Assembly (NCBI GenBank): GCA_014730055.1
Contig: WJIV01000239.1
Coordinates: 1 to 20,355 of the forward strand
Length of the DNA: 20,355 bases
Source of the DNA: Candidatus Bathyarchaeota archaeon
GTDB lineage: Archaea; Thermoproteota; Bathyarchaeia; TCS64
Direction: 5' to 3'
Below the pieces are notes generated by a model that did not search any database, was not told where the DNA came from, and saw nothing but the letters and a program-made list of their open reading frames with translations. The position numbers and the translations under genes were made by a program. Below, piece after piece: positions 8,081-15,690 of the stretch (position 1 is the first letter of the stretch; every line of letters begins with the position of its first letter).

Positions 8081-9052
8081 CTATTCGGTTGTTAAGAGGT
8101 TCCAAATCGTCTTCCTAAGCTTGATGAAGCTTTCTCTCAAGTTGTATATTGATATATTTCTAAGGTTCAGGCTCATCAGCCCCTCAGGTTCAATCGCTAA
8201 TACTATGAAGAGAAGGAGTATTGGAAATAATTCTTCGTATACTCCCACCCATGAACCTAAGAGATCCATCATCGTGATTGTTATCAATTTTTTGCTTATC
8301 GCAACAGAAAATCCACCTATTATTGCTCCGTTAATGCTATGTAATCCCCCTAGGACACATCCAGCCATCACACTGACGATCAGGTTGTCACTGAAGTTAA
8401 CATTGGTTCTCATCCACATGGACAATATTGCCCCGGCAAGCCCTGAAAGACACCCCGAGAGGAACCATGTTACAAGGTGCATCCTATCGACATTGATACC
8501 TAAGTTGGAAGCAAGTTTCTCGTCCTCCGAGGTTGCCCTCATTGCTATGCCGAATTTTGAGAAGTATAGAAAAATGTTTAGCAATATAATCAAGACTAAG
8601 ATTGTTGCTGGCGCTACTATTCCTATTCCGGGTATCCCTTCCACTCTGAAGTCATAATTTTTTAGCATGAATCCAGCAGACTGCACCCCCATATCAATTA
8701 GTAGCCAGTAGCTAAACATGGCGATCATTGAAGAGATAATTTGGCTTATTATATAGAAAGTGAAGGTGAGTGTAATACTTCTCATTCCTAAAACTTTGAT
8801 ATTCCTTACAATTACAACATAAAGGAATACACCTAACAGCCCCCCCGATAAGGTGGCGATAGGCCATGTATGGTATGGATTAAGGCCTTTGAATTGTACA
8901 AGGTAAAATGATACCATGGTCCCGATGCTGGCATAACTCGTGTGTGCAAAGTTTGGGAACTTTTCCATCATATATGTGAAAGTGAAACCTATGCATAGAG
9001 CCACCAATATACTCGCATTGATCAGGTTGCTGGTTAATACCGGTGAAACCAT
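8081..9052 (-). CDS. LivH-type branched-chain amino acid ABC transporter permease (orphan)
   Basis: This 323-residue, strongly hydrophobic protein has roughly eight membrane segments and the LivH/LivM-family block FGIAMRATSEDEKLASNLGI near 180-200, followed by GCLSGLAGAI and VLGGLHSINGAIIGG. The start of the family core (NASILVALCIGFTFTY...FPNFAHTSYASIG) also matches LivH. Such permeases pair with LivM, two ATPases (LivG, LivF) and a periplasmic or lipid-anchored binding protein, none of which is in this window. It may work with components encoded elsewhere. Transport of branched-chain amino acids, amides or urea are all family possibilities, so the substrate is open. The gene has its own TATA-like box 26 bases upstream and runs into the helicase gene with a 46-base gap. 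Confidence 0.85.
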   Translation of the reverse strand: MVSPVLTSNLINASILVALCIGFTFTYMMEKFPNFAHTSYASIGTMVSFYLVQFKGLNPYHTWPIATLSGGLLGVFLYVVIVRNIKVLGMRSITLTFTFYIISQIISSMIAMFSYWLLIDMGVQSAGFMLKNYDFRVEGIPGIGIVAPATILVLIILLNIFLYFSKFGIAMRATSEDEKLASNLGINVDRMHLVTWFLSGCLSGLAGAILSMWMRTNVNFSDNLIVSVMAGCVLGGLHSINGAIIGGFSVAISKKLITITMMDLLGSWVGVYEELFPILLLFIVLAIEPEGLMSLNLRNISIYNLRESFIKLRKTIWNLLTTE

Positions 9053-9072
9053 TAAAGATTATCAATAATGGC

Positions 9073-9084
9073 GAGATAAAAGAT
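9073..9084 (-). promoter_or_regulatory. TATA-like box for the livH-like gene
   Basis: Reverse-strand ATCTTTTATCTC is centred about 26 bases upstream of ATG 9052, between livH and the amidohydrolase gene. The spacing suits leaderless transcription. Confidence 0.45.
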
Positions 9085-9089
9085 ATGGA

Positions 9090-10457
9090 CTATTTTACCT
9101 TAACAAGTTCCCTGAGTTTCGGTCTCTCAGAGAACAACCTGTCCCAGATCTCGGTCGTCGTGTCCTGAGCATCCTGTAAAATAGCCTTCTCTTTCTCTAC
9201 GGATATAACTCCGTTTTGCTTTACGATCTTGCCGTCGACCATTACAGATTCCACGTTGACTGTGCTACCATATAGAACTAGGCTTGAAGTTATACCCGCG
9301 GTAGGTATGATATGGGGTTGCTTTAGGTTGATCAGTTGAATATCCGCCTTCTTACCTGGCTCAATACTACCCACACTTTTTTCCATGCCGAGAACCTTAG
9401 CTCCCTCAATTGTAGCAAGTTCCAATATCTTGTAATAGCTGGGTGATGCTGGCTCTCCTTTTGTTTCCATGATCCTAGCGGAGTAGAGGGCTGCTCTCAT
9501 AGTCTCCCACATAGTATGATACACATTGTCTGTCCCTAGACCTACTTTTATACCCATATCTATCCACCTCGCCAATGGTGCCGTTGTCCCTCCAAGGAGG
9601 TAAGGCCTCGGGCAGTGGAGTATGCTTGCACCTGCATTTTTCATCATCTGCAGATCTTTACCCGTGTTGAAGATACAGTGAGCTCCTATTAGATCTGGAC
9701 CAAGCACGCCCATGTGATCAAGATGTTCCACGCTCGTCTTGTTATACATTGTTCTTACTTGCTGAACCTCCCTCTGGCTCTGCTCTACGTGCGTACTGAT
9801 CTTTTCCCCTGGGTCATGGTATTTCTGTACCTCTTCGTAGACCCATGGCGTGCACATGTCTGGGGCCAGAGGTGCCCAGCTGACAGTTATCCTACCATTA
9901 GCCTTTCCATGCCAGGCCTGTTTCAGCTTTAGAGCTCTCTCAAGCATCTCCTCTGCCTGATCGGGTATGTACCTGTATATTCCGTCCTTTATGGATTGAT
10001 AATCAGCCTCTGCTATCTGTTCACCCAGGTCTGCTCTTATGCCAATTTCCTCGACTGCTCTGGCGAACTCATCCATATAGTTGTAAGTTTCTTGTATAGT
10101 TGTGCTCCCGCTTGTCAGGGCCTCAAGGCAGCTGGCAAGACCTAGAGTATAGCAGTGGTGGGGCTCAAGGTGCTTTTTCACAGGAAAAAGTACTTGGTAC
10201 AAACCTTCCCTGACAACCCCGTACACACCTCTAACAAATATGCTGGGAAGATGAGTATGAACATTCACGAAGCCAGGCAAAACCGCCTTACCCTCTGCGT
10301 CGATTATCCAATCTGAATCGTAGGCCTCCAAAATCTCATCAGTCTCACCAACAGCAGTAATCTCAGAGCCAGTTACCACGACGGCTCCATCTTCGATGAT
10401 CCGACGGAATTTATTCATCGTATAAACAAGACCACCCTTGATTATGTAATCAGCCAT
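9090..10457 (-). CDS. TrzA/AtzB/SAH-deaminase-like amidohydrolase
   Basis: The 455-residue amidohydrolase belongs to the subgroup with MTA/SAH deaminases, guanine/cytosine-type deaminases and triazine hydrolases. An N-terminal beta-sandwich segment precedes VNVHTH (His67, His69). Further metal or active-site positions are STHVEQ (His223), IGAHCIF (His260), HCPRPYLLGG near 281-290 and LGTDN (Asp310); the C-terminal IEPGKKADI returns to the sandwich. In SAH/MTA deaminases the third motif is usually H-x-x-E; here it reads H-V-E-Q, so the substrate may differ. It is the most upstream gene of the minus-strand run, 37 bases before livH, with a clear TATA-like box 27 bases upstream. Likely cytoplasmic; nucleoside or base deamination is the default guess. 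Confidence 0.87.
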   Translation of the reverse strand: MADYIIKGGLVYTMNKFRRIIEDGAVVVTGSEITAVGETDEILEAYDSDWIIDAEGKAVLPGFVNVHTHLPSIFVRGVYGVVREGLYQVLFPVKKHLEPHHCYTLGLASCLEALTSGSTTIQETYNYMDEFARAVEEIGIRADLGEQIAEADYQSIKDGIYRYIPDQAEEMLERALKLKQAWHGKANGRITVSWAPLAPDMCTPWVYEEVQKYHDPGEKISTHVEQSQREVQQVRTMYNKTSVEHLDHMGVLGPDLIGAHCIFNTGKDLQMMKNAGASILHCPRPYLLGGTTAPLARWIDMGIKVGLGTDNVYHTMWETMRAALYSARIMETKGEPASPSYYKILELATIEGAKVLGMEKSVGSIEPGKKADIQLINLKQPHIIPTAGITSSLVLYGSTVNVESVMVDGKIVKQNGVISVEKEKAILQDAQDTTTEIWDRLFSERPKLRELVKVK

Positions 10458-10480
10458 AAACCAAGGTACTCTGCATTGAA

Positions 10481-10490
10481 GATAATATTA
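10481..10490 (-). promoter_or_regulatory. TATA-like box for the amidohydrolase gene
   Basis: Reverse-strand TAATATTATC is centred about 28 bases upstream of ATG 10457 in the 69-base gap below the PfkB kinase gene. Confidence 0.45.
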
Positions 10491-10526
10491 TTGATTAAGG
10501 AAACTCCAGGTTTTTGAACTGGTCGC

Positions 10527-11474
10527 TCAACCTTGTTCTTCCATAAGCTCCAGCGCCCTCTCCCTATCTGGAATGGGTTCTACTGCACCTAACCCAGTCG
10601 CTGTCAAAGCACCAACTGCATTCGCAAATCTCGCTCTTCTCCTTAATGGCCATCGCTCTAGAGTGGCAGTTACCCATGCACCGTCAAAAGCGTCTCCAGA
10701 CCCTGTGGTATCCAGTACATCTACTTTATACCCCGGTGAGATGAATTCCTCACTGTCGGAATATACATAGCATCCTCTTCCACCGTGCTTGATAACAACC
10801 GTATTCACCCCCACACCGCGTAAGTAAATAGCAGCGTCGTTTGGATCCGTGATTGAGTAGAGAAGGTTCATATCCTCCATACTCGCAAATACTGTGTCAG
10901 TTAGTGTAAAAGCATAGTTGAGAACCGCCCTCGCCGTGTTTATCGGCCAGAGCTTGTGTCTCATATTGATGTCAAATGTGATGTGCGCTCCATTATCTCT
11001 ACAGTACTTGATTGCTTTGAAGGCTGCCTCTCTAAGTGTCTCGCTGACCGCCAGGCTGATCCCGCTTGTGTGAAAGACCTTTGCATTTGAGATGTACTCT
11101 AGATCTAGGTCCTCAACACTGTACCTGCTAGCAGCTGATCCAGCCCTGTAGTAAGTAAAGTCGTGACCCCCGCCCTCCATTAAGCTTATGAGGTATATAG
11201 CTGTCCAGGCCCCGGGCTCTATAATGACCTTCTCAGTGTCGATGCCTTCACTGCTCCACAGTTCCATAAAACTCCTACCGAACTCATCATCCCCAAGACG
11301 GCAAAGATGAGAGGCACTGCTTCCTGTTCTGGCTGTGGCTACGGCAAAGTTGCTAGTGTCTCCTCCCCACCCCCTCTTGAAGAGCTCTACCTTTCCCAGG
11401 CGACCCGTTCCCGTTGCGCAGAACTCCACCATAGGCTCCCCTAGGGCTACTACATCTGGCTTCAAGGTAATCAT
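10527..11474 (-). CDS. kdgK: PfkB-family carbohydrate kinase, 2-keto-3-deoxygluconate kinase-like
   Basis: This 315-residue ribokinase-fold enzyme has ALGEPMVEF near 10-18, the sugar-binding GGDTSNFAVA near 37-46, YYRAGSAASR (the YYR..SA.S block seen in KDG kinases) and the C-terminal DTTGSGDAFDGA with catalytic Asp261. KDG kinase phosphorylates 2-keto-3-deoxygluconate to KDPG in semi-phosphorylative Entner-Doudoroff or uronate degradation. It is transcribed divergently from a DapA-superfamily aldolase 91 bases away, the expected partner for cleaving KDG/KDPG. Other PfkB substrates (fructose, nucleosides) are possible, but the YYRAGSAAS block and the aldolase neighbour favour KDG. The ATG lies 25 bases downstream of an AT-rich box that overlaps a short palindrome. 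Confidence 0.85.
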   Translation of the reverse strand: MITLKPDVVALGEPMVEFCATGTGRLGKVELFKRGWGGDTSNFAVATARTGSSASHLCRLGDDEFGRSFMELWSSEGIDTEKVIIEPGAWTAIYLISLMEGGGHDFTYYRAGSAASRYSVEDLDLEYISNAKVFHTSGISLAVSETLREAAFKAIKYCRDNGAHITFDINMRHKLWPINTARAVLNYAFTLTDTVFASMEDMNLLYSITDPNDAAIYLRGVGVNTVVIKHGGRGCYVYSDSEEFISPGYKVDVLDTTGSGDAFDGAWVTATLERWPLRRRARFANAVGALTATGLGAVEPIPDRERALELMEEQG

Positions 11475-11489
11475 TGATACTTAATCAGG

Positions 11490-11503
11490 TATCGGATAAG
11501 ATT
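11490..11503 (-). promoter_or_regulatory. TATA-like box and palindrome upstream of the PfkB kinase gene
   Basis: Reverse-strand AATCTTATCC is centred about 25 bases before ATG 11474. It overlaps the 9-base palindrome TATCGGATA (11490-11498). A second inverted repeat, GATAC-N8-GTATC, spans 11476-11493, immediately next to the start codon. Either could be a repressor site; this is inference only. Confidence 0.35.
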
Positions 11504-11565
11504 TGTCAATTAGATTATGAAACCTCAGGGATAAAGCAATAGGTTAGACATGCGTATCCTTGGAT

Positions 11566-12438
11566 ATGTTAAGTGGGATAATCACTGCTATGATAACACC
11601 CTTCGATAAAGATGGTGAGGTAAAAACCGAGTCTCTCAGTGACCTAGTTGAATTTCAGGTTGAGAGAGGGGTAAATGGGCTGTTCCTCTGTGGCACGGCA
11701 GGCTCGGGGGCATTAATGCGGAGGGATCAAAGAAAAGCAGTTTTCAAGGAGGTTTCCGGTTCAAATTATGGAGACTTAAAGCTACTAGCTCATGTAGGAG
11801 CGCCATCAACGGAAGAAACAGTGGATCTTGCTAGATTTGCCGAGGATGTTGGTTGCCATGCTGTAGGAGCCGTTCCACCTTACTTCGTAAAACCTGATGG
11901 TGATAGCCTAATGGACCATTTCAGGGTTATAGCAGGTTCAGTAGATATACCGGTCTACGTCTATAACATGCCTAGAATAGTCCTGAATGAGGTTTCCCCT
12001 GAAATGATGTTGAAGCTCATGGATGTAAAAAATATCAGGGGTGTTAAGGACAGCAGCCGAGACTTCATCAATGTCTTGAAGTACTTGCAAATGCTCCCTG
12101 AGAGCTTTGAGGTAATATGCGGTACGGATAGCTACATTTATCCAGCGGCACATATGGGAGCGAGAGGTGCAATCACGGGTTATGCTAACGCATTCCCTGA
12201 AATTTATTCAAGGTTCTGGGATACAATCAAGAAAGGAGACCATGAAGAGGCAAAACGGATGCAGTTTGAGATAAATACATTGAGAGCCGCTCTTCAGAGC
12301 CCTCCTCTTGCTCCTCATTATGAGGCCCTCAGGCTCAGAGGAGTTGAGGTAGGTGTTCCAAGGGCTCCTCTCAGGGGAATGACTGAGGAGGAAAAGCTAT
12401 TATTCGAATCTAGGCTTCAGGACCTTGGGCTATTATAG
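11566..12438 (+). CDS. DapA-superfamily aldolase (KDG/KDPG aldolase-like, not a typical DHDPS)
   Basis: This 290-residue class I aldolase/lyase forms a Schiff base with a 2-oxo acid. Counting from ATG 11566, Tyr133 (VYVYNMP) and Lys161 (GVKDSS) fall exactly on the catalytic Tyr133/Lys161 numbering of E. coli DHDPS, which supports this start over the TTG two codons earlier. The carboxylate loop reads CGTAGSGALM instead of GTTGE, and YNMPRIVLNE lacks the PGR(T) arginine of dihydrodipicolinate synthase, so lysine biosynthesis is unlikely. The divergent KDG kinase-like gene suggests a 2-keto-3-deoxy sugar-acid aldolase; N-acetylneuraminate lyase is a weaker option. Its stop overlaps the convergent Mini-A gene by 6 bases. 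Confidence 0.87.
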   Translation: MLSGIITAMITPFDKDGEVKTESLSDLVEFQVERGVNGLFLCGTAGSGALMRRDQRKAVFKEVSGSNYGDLKLLAHVGAPSTEETVDLARFAEDVGCHAVGAVPPYFVKPDGDSLMDHFRVIAGSVDIPVYVYNMPRIVLNEVSPEMMLKLMDVKNIRGVKDSSRDFINVLKYLQMLPESFEVICGTDSYIYPAAHMGARGAITGYANAFPEIYSRFWDTIKKGDHEEAKRMQFEINTLRAALQSPPLAPHYEALRLRGVEVGVPRAPLRGMTEEEKLLFESRLQDLGLL

Positions 12439-13335
12439 TTCACCTATCCCTGAGTCCAAGGCCTCTTCCATATCTTCTAACTTTTCCTTTATCCATTTTC
12501 TCATCTCATCAATCTTTCTTCTTCTTTCATTCCAGAGCTTAACATCTATCTGACAAACTATAGCATCTTGTACTATTCTCTGCAAGGTATTTGGGTCAAG
12601 AGCATCTAGTTCCACTGCCTTATCACCATATTCCTCCAGGAACCCTTCGCTTCTAGCATCACTTCTCTTTACAGGTATGGGTGGTAACCTGAATTCCCTA
12701 ATCTGGTCAGAGGTGAGGGCTATCCTATTAACGGTGAATTGTGTTGCTCCGTATCTGTCGAGTCTATCGGATAGGTCTCGTTCTATATCAACCCCACTTG
12801 GATCGAAATCGCCGAAGTAGAGTACAGTGGTGGGTTTGCCTCCTAGCTGATTGACAATGTACTTGGACATTCGTTGTACATAACTGAAGCTTGGGTAGCC
12901 TCTGGTTGGGAATGTGCGAACATTATACCTGTTTGCCATCCTGCTGACCAGCCTGCTGAGGGCGTCTTTCTCAAGGCTTATGAGAACATTTCTTGGCTGG
13001 TCCTCCCACATGGGCATACTGAATCCTTTCCAGCTATCCTGTAGACTTCTAATTTTCGCTTTTAGGTACTCCTCGGCTGATTGATATCCTGTATCCCCTC
13101 TTCCAAGAACACGTCGGCTCCTGTCTTCTAGGCAGTTCACTGGGACATCCTCTTGTTCTCTGGCTTTTACCATTATCCTGCTCAGGCGTTTGTAGCTGTT
13201 AACTGTGTTACTTATGATGTGCCTGCTAACAAGCCTATAATAGAGCTGGCGGAGCGTGATGGCTGTGTCATACTGCTTGAGTATATCCCTAGAAACAGCT
13301 ACTATTTCTTCGTAACCAGCCTTCTTCCTAGCCAT
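12433..13335 (-). CDS. Topo VI subunit A-like WHD-Toprim protein (Mini-A type)
   Basis: The 300-residue protein resembles the catalytic half of topoisomerase VI-A/Spo11. A winged-helix segment holds TLRQLYYRLVSR with Tyr32/Tyr33 as candidate DNA-cleaving tyrosines. The Toprim domain follows, with ISLEKDA (Glu122) and FGDFDPSGVD (Asp176, Asp178), the metal-binding acidic triad. The C-terminus is helical and charged. It is shorter than typical Topo VI-A (about 360-390) and no TopoVI-B/GHKL ATPase gene is nearby. Similar proteins without a B subunit, called Topo Mini-A, have been described mainly from bacterial and archaeal mobile elements. No integrase or repeats flank it here. It is convergent with the aldolase gene and divergent from the M24 peptidase gene. 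Whether it cleaves DNA or acts as a nuclease is unknown. Confidence 0.82.
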   Translation of the reverse strand: MARKKAGYEEIVAVSRDILKQYDTAITLRQLYYRLVSRHIISNTVNSYKRLSRIMVKAREQEDVPVNCLEDRSRRVLGRGDTGYQSAEEYLKAKIRSLQDSWKGFSMPMWEDQPRNVLISLEKDALSRLVSRMANRYNVRTFPTRGYPSFSYVQRMSKYIVNQLGGKPTTVLYFGDFDPSGVDIERDLSDRLDRYGATQFTVNRIALTSDQIREFRLPPIPVKRSDARSEGFLEEYGDKAVELDALDPNTLQRIVQDAIVCQIDVKLWNERRRKIDEMRKWIKEKLEDMEEALDSGIGEL

Positions 13336-13358
13336 CTAAAATATGTAGTGACTTTTGA

Positions 13359-13368
13359 CTATAATTCT
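13359..13368 (-). promoter_or_regulatory. TATA-like box for the Mini-A gene
   Basis: Reverse-strand AGAATTATAG is centred about 28 bases upstream of ATG 13335, within the divergent gap shared with the M24 peptidase gene. Confidence 0.4.
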
Positions 13369-13430
13369 ATTACTTAAACTGGGATTCGAAGCCGTTAAAC
13401 CTCACCAGAATATATGTTCTCCTGATTTAG

Positions 13431-14537
13431 ATGAGCGAGTTCCATCGAAGCAGAGCCATGGAGGTTCTTGAGCATATCCAGTTGGAGGATGTCGGTGCAT
13501 TATTACTATTTCCAGGAGCTAATATGGCGTATTATACAGGATTTAGCATAGGTCTGAGTGAGCGGCTCGCGGCAGCTGTAATTCCACTCGTAGGTGATCC
13601 CTATTTCATTGTTAACGAGTTAGAAGAGGAACTAAGAGGACAGGAGCCTTGGTTCAATGATACTTTGATCTGGAAAGAGGAGGAGAACCCTGTACATGTC
13701 CTTGGAGAAAGCCTTATAGAAATTGGGTTGGAGGAGGGCGTCTTGGGTATACCCGAAGAGGCACCGTGGGGTTGGGTGAATAGCTTAGAGAAGCACCTTC
13801 CCAATGCAGAACTCGTTGATGTAAGCAAGTATTTGGGATATGTTCGGATGCTAAAAACTGATAGAGAGATCGAACTAATCGAAAAAGCTTGCAATATAAC
13901 CGATGAAGCGATGGAAGCAGGCTTCGACAAACTTCACACAGGGATGACTGAGAGAGATCTTCAGAATATCATGGTAAAAGGCATGCAAGAAAGGGGGGGA
14001 GGTAAGACCTTCGCCGGGGTCCTCTTCGGTGAAAGAGCCGCTTTACCACATGGTGGGACATCTGATAGAGAGCTCAAACCAGATGAATTCGTACTGGTGG
14101 ACATGGGATGTACTGTCGATGGGTACTGGAGCGACTGCACTCGAACCGTGATGTATGGTGAATCTTCCAATAAGCAGAAAGAGATCTATGACACTGTTCT
14201 AGCTGCAAATAGAGCTGCTTTTAATACTATTAAACCGGGTAATACCTGCGAATCTGTTGATATAGCGGCCCGGAGGGTTATTGAGGAAGCAGGCTATGGC
14301 AAATATTTCATCCATAGACTCGGGCACGGTATAGGACTTGAGGTTCACGAACACCCATACATCGTCCGAAATAATAAGCAGAAACTCGAATCAGGGATGA
14401 TTTTCAGCGACGAACCAGGGATCTACATAGTAGATGAAATAGGCGTAAGGGTAGAGGACACGGTTGTCTGCACCTCAGAAGGAGGTAGGTCTCTAACTGG
14501 ATTCCCTCGTGAACTAAGAGAATATCCGGTGAGGTAA
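13431..14537 (+). CDS. pepQ: M24-family Xaa-Pro dipeptidase/aminopeptidase
   Basis: This 368-residue prolidase-type peptidase releases the residue preceding proline from peptides in the cytoplasm. An N-terminal creatinase-like domain (about 1-135) precedes the pita-bread catalytic domain. The five metal ligands are visible: VDMG (Asp224), YWSDCT (Asp235), RLGHGIGLEVHE (His299), FSDEPGIYI (Glu328) and VRVEDT (Glu342). Two upstream AT-rich elements (TATATG at 13411-13416 and GTTAAAC at 13394-13400) are at 19 and 34 bases, so the promoter is unclear. The next gene begins 1 base after its stop, so the two are probably co-transcribed. Distinguishing dipeptidase from aminopeptidase needs biochemical data. 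Confidence 0.92.
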   Translation: MSEFHRSRAMEVLEHIQLEDVGALLLFPGANMAYYTGFSIGLSERLAAAVIPLVGDPYFIVNELEEELRGQEPWFNDTLIWKEEENPVHVLGESLIEIGLEEGVLGIPEEAPWGWVNSLEKHLPNAELVDVSKYLGYVRMLKTDREIELIEKACNITDEAMEAGFDKLHTGMTERDLQNIMVKGMQERGGGKTFAGVLFGERAALPHGGTSDRELKPDEFVLVDMGCTVDGYWSDCTRTVMYGESSNKQKEIYDTVLAANRAAFNTIKPGNTCESVDIAARRVIEEAGYGKYFIHRLGHGIGLEVHEHPYIVRNNKQKLESGMIFSDEPGIYIVDEIGVRVEDTVVCTSEGGRSLTGFPRELREYPVR

Positions 14538-14538
14538 C

Positions 14539-14892
14539 TTGAATAGCCTTGCCCAAGTAGCTCAGTTTCTGGGAATAGTAATAATCATCATGGGGCTAAT
14601 TATCGATATATACTGGTATAATTACTGGAGCAGAAACTATGAGGGCAGGCTACTTACAGATGGACCCTATAAGTACGTACGACATCCATTCTACACAGGG
14701 TTTTTACTCTTAGCTGTTGGACTAGCAATGGCATTTCCAATTTTTGAGACAAGGCTTCTACTTGTTATGACTCTTGCTGTCTTGGTGGTTTTTATCCCCA
14801 GAGAGGAGGAGGAGTTAGAACGGAGGTATAAGAAACAGTATGAGGAATACAAGAAAGATGTCCCTTGGAGGCTCATACCGCGTTTATACTAG
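14539..14892 (+). CDS. isoprenylcysteine carboxyl methyltransferase-like membrane protein
   Basis: The 117-residue protein has three hydrophobic stretches and the ICMT/PEMT-family signature GPYKYVRHPFYTGFLL near 42-57, in which the RHPxY block binds S-adenosylmethionine. The amphipathic tail ends in KKDVPWRLIPRLY, and the acidic REEEELERRY segment is also typical. It likely methylates a lipid, thiol or small molecule at the membrane; archaea lack CAAX-prenylated proteins, so the name describes fold only. The start is TTG at 14539, one base after the pepQ stop. It is supported by GGTGAGG (14527-14533) at good Shine-Dalgarno distance, and there is no better upstream codon. Confidence 0.83.
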   Translation: MNSLAQVAQFLGIVIIIMGLIIDIYWYNYWSRNYEGRLLTDGPYKYVRHPFYTGFLLLAVGLAMAFPIFETRLLLVMTLAVLVVFIPREEEELERRYKKQYEEYKKDVPWRLIPRLY

Positions 14893-14942
14893 TAATTCCT
14901 AAAGATTCTGATGTCATTGCTATGCGTGAAAAAATAGGTCGG

Positions 14943-14952
14943 AAATTTATAG
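14943..14952 (+). promoter_or_regulatory. TATA-like box for the SAM methyltransferase gene
   Basis: AAATTTATAG is centred about 28 bases upstream of ATG 14975, giving leaderless spacing. Confidence 0.5.
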
Positions 14953-14974
14953 TTGTTAGTCAATTCTTTGAGTT

Positions 14975-15634
14975 ATGTCAGATGATATGGTGAAATATTA
15001 CAGGGATAGAGCAAGGGAATATGAGAAGATCTATGAATGGAGGGATCCGTGTCGTCAGGAAGAGCAAGATCTAATGGAAAAAGAGCTAAAAGAGGCCTTT
15101 AGGGGACGCAATGTACTAGATATTGGGTGTGGTACTGGTTACTGGACCGAACGAATAAGCCAAACAGCAAAAAGTATTATAGGCATAGACATAAACGAAG
15201 CTGTCTTAGATATAGCTAGAAGCAAAAATTACTCTTGTCCCACGGAGTTCAGAATTATGGATGCTTATGACATGAGCTTTAACTCTGAGGATTTTACTGG
15301 TGCTCTTGCCACTTTTTGGTTAAGTCATGTAAGATGGAAGGATATTCCAGGGTGGCTCGAACATCTACATGATCAATTAGATATTGGATCTAGGGTATTC
15401 ATTGCGGATAACGTTTTCATAGAAGGAATTGGTGGCGAACTTGTAAGGAAGGAAGCAGATCGCAACACGTACAAGTTAAGGACCCTTAGGGATGGGAGCG
15501 AGCATCTTATAGTTAAAAACTATTTCACCGAAAATGAACTCCTCGAATTATTTGAAAAGTACTGCCTAGGGCTATCCACTGAAAACATATTCCATGGACG
15601 ATGCTTCTGGTGGATAAATTACATATACCACTGA
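14975..15634 (+). CDS. class I SAM-dependent methyltransferase
   Basis: This 219-residue Rossmann-fold methyltransferase has motif I VLDIGCGTGYWTERI near 46-60, an acidic motif II (IGIDIN near 72-77) and a post-motif FRIMDAYDMSF near 94-104. The YYRDRAREYEKIYEWR amino terminus is common in SAM methyltransferases of the UbiE/type 11 kind. The substrate is unknown; nothing in the neighbours points to one. The gene is monocistronic: its own TATA-like box lies upstream, and two T5 runs follow its stop before the convergent rubredoxin gene. Confidence 0.85.
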   Translation: MSDDMVKYYRDRAREYEKIYEWRDPCRQEEQDLMEKELKEAFRGRNVLDIGCGTGYWTERISQTAKSIIGIDINEAVLDIARSKNYSCPTEFRIMDAYDMSFNSEDFTGALATFWLSHVRWKDIPGWLEHLHDQLDIGSRVFIADNVFIEGIGGELVRKEADRNTYKLRTLRDGSEHLIVKNYFTENELLELFEKYCLGLSTENIFHGRCFWWINYIYH

Positions 15635-15638
15635 ACAA

Positions 15639-15659
15639 TTTTTGAGCCGAGACATTTTT
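15639..15659 (+). terminator. T-rich termination region after the methyltransferase gene
   Basis: Two runs of five T (15639-15643 and 15655-15659) directly follow the TGA. Archaeal RNA polymerase terminates on such U-tracts without a required hairpin. Confidence 0.4.
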
Positions 15660-15665
15660 CTAAGT

Positions 15666-15675
15666 AATGAAAAAA
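15666..15675 (-). terminator. T-rich termination region after the rubredoxin gene
   Basis: On the reverse strand a T6 run (15670-15675) lies 16-21 bases after the rubredoxin stop, and TTTAAT comes just before it. It opposes the T-runs of the convergent methyltransferase gene. Confidence 0.35.
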
Positions 15676-15690
15676 TTTATGATTAAATTT

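Noticed and set aside
8010..8657. Long forward-strand open frame opposite the livH-like gene.
   Set aside because: Antisense to a clear membrane permease; its composition is the mirror of the hydrophobic codons and it matches nothing.
13379..13395. Reverse-strand CTTCGAATCCCA resembles a tRNA T-loop.
   Set aside because: The 95-base gap offers no D-arm, anticodon arm or acceptor stem in the right places, so it is not a tRNA gene.
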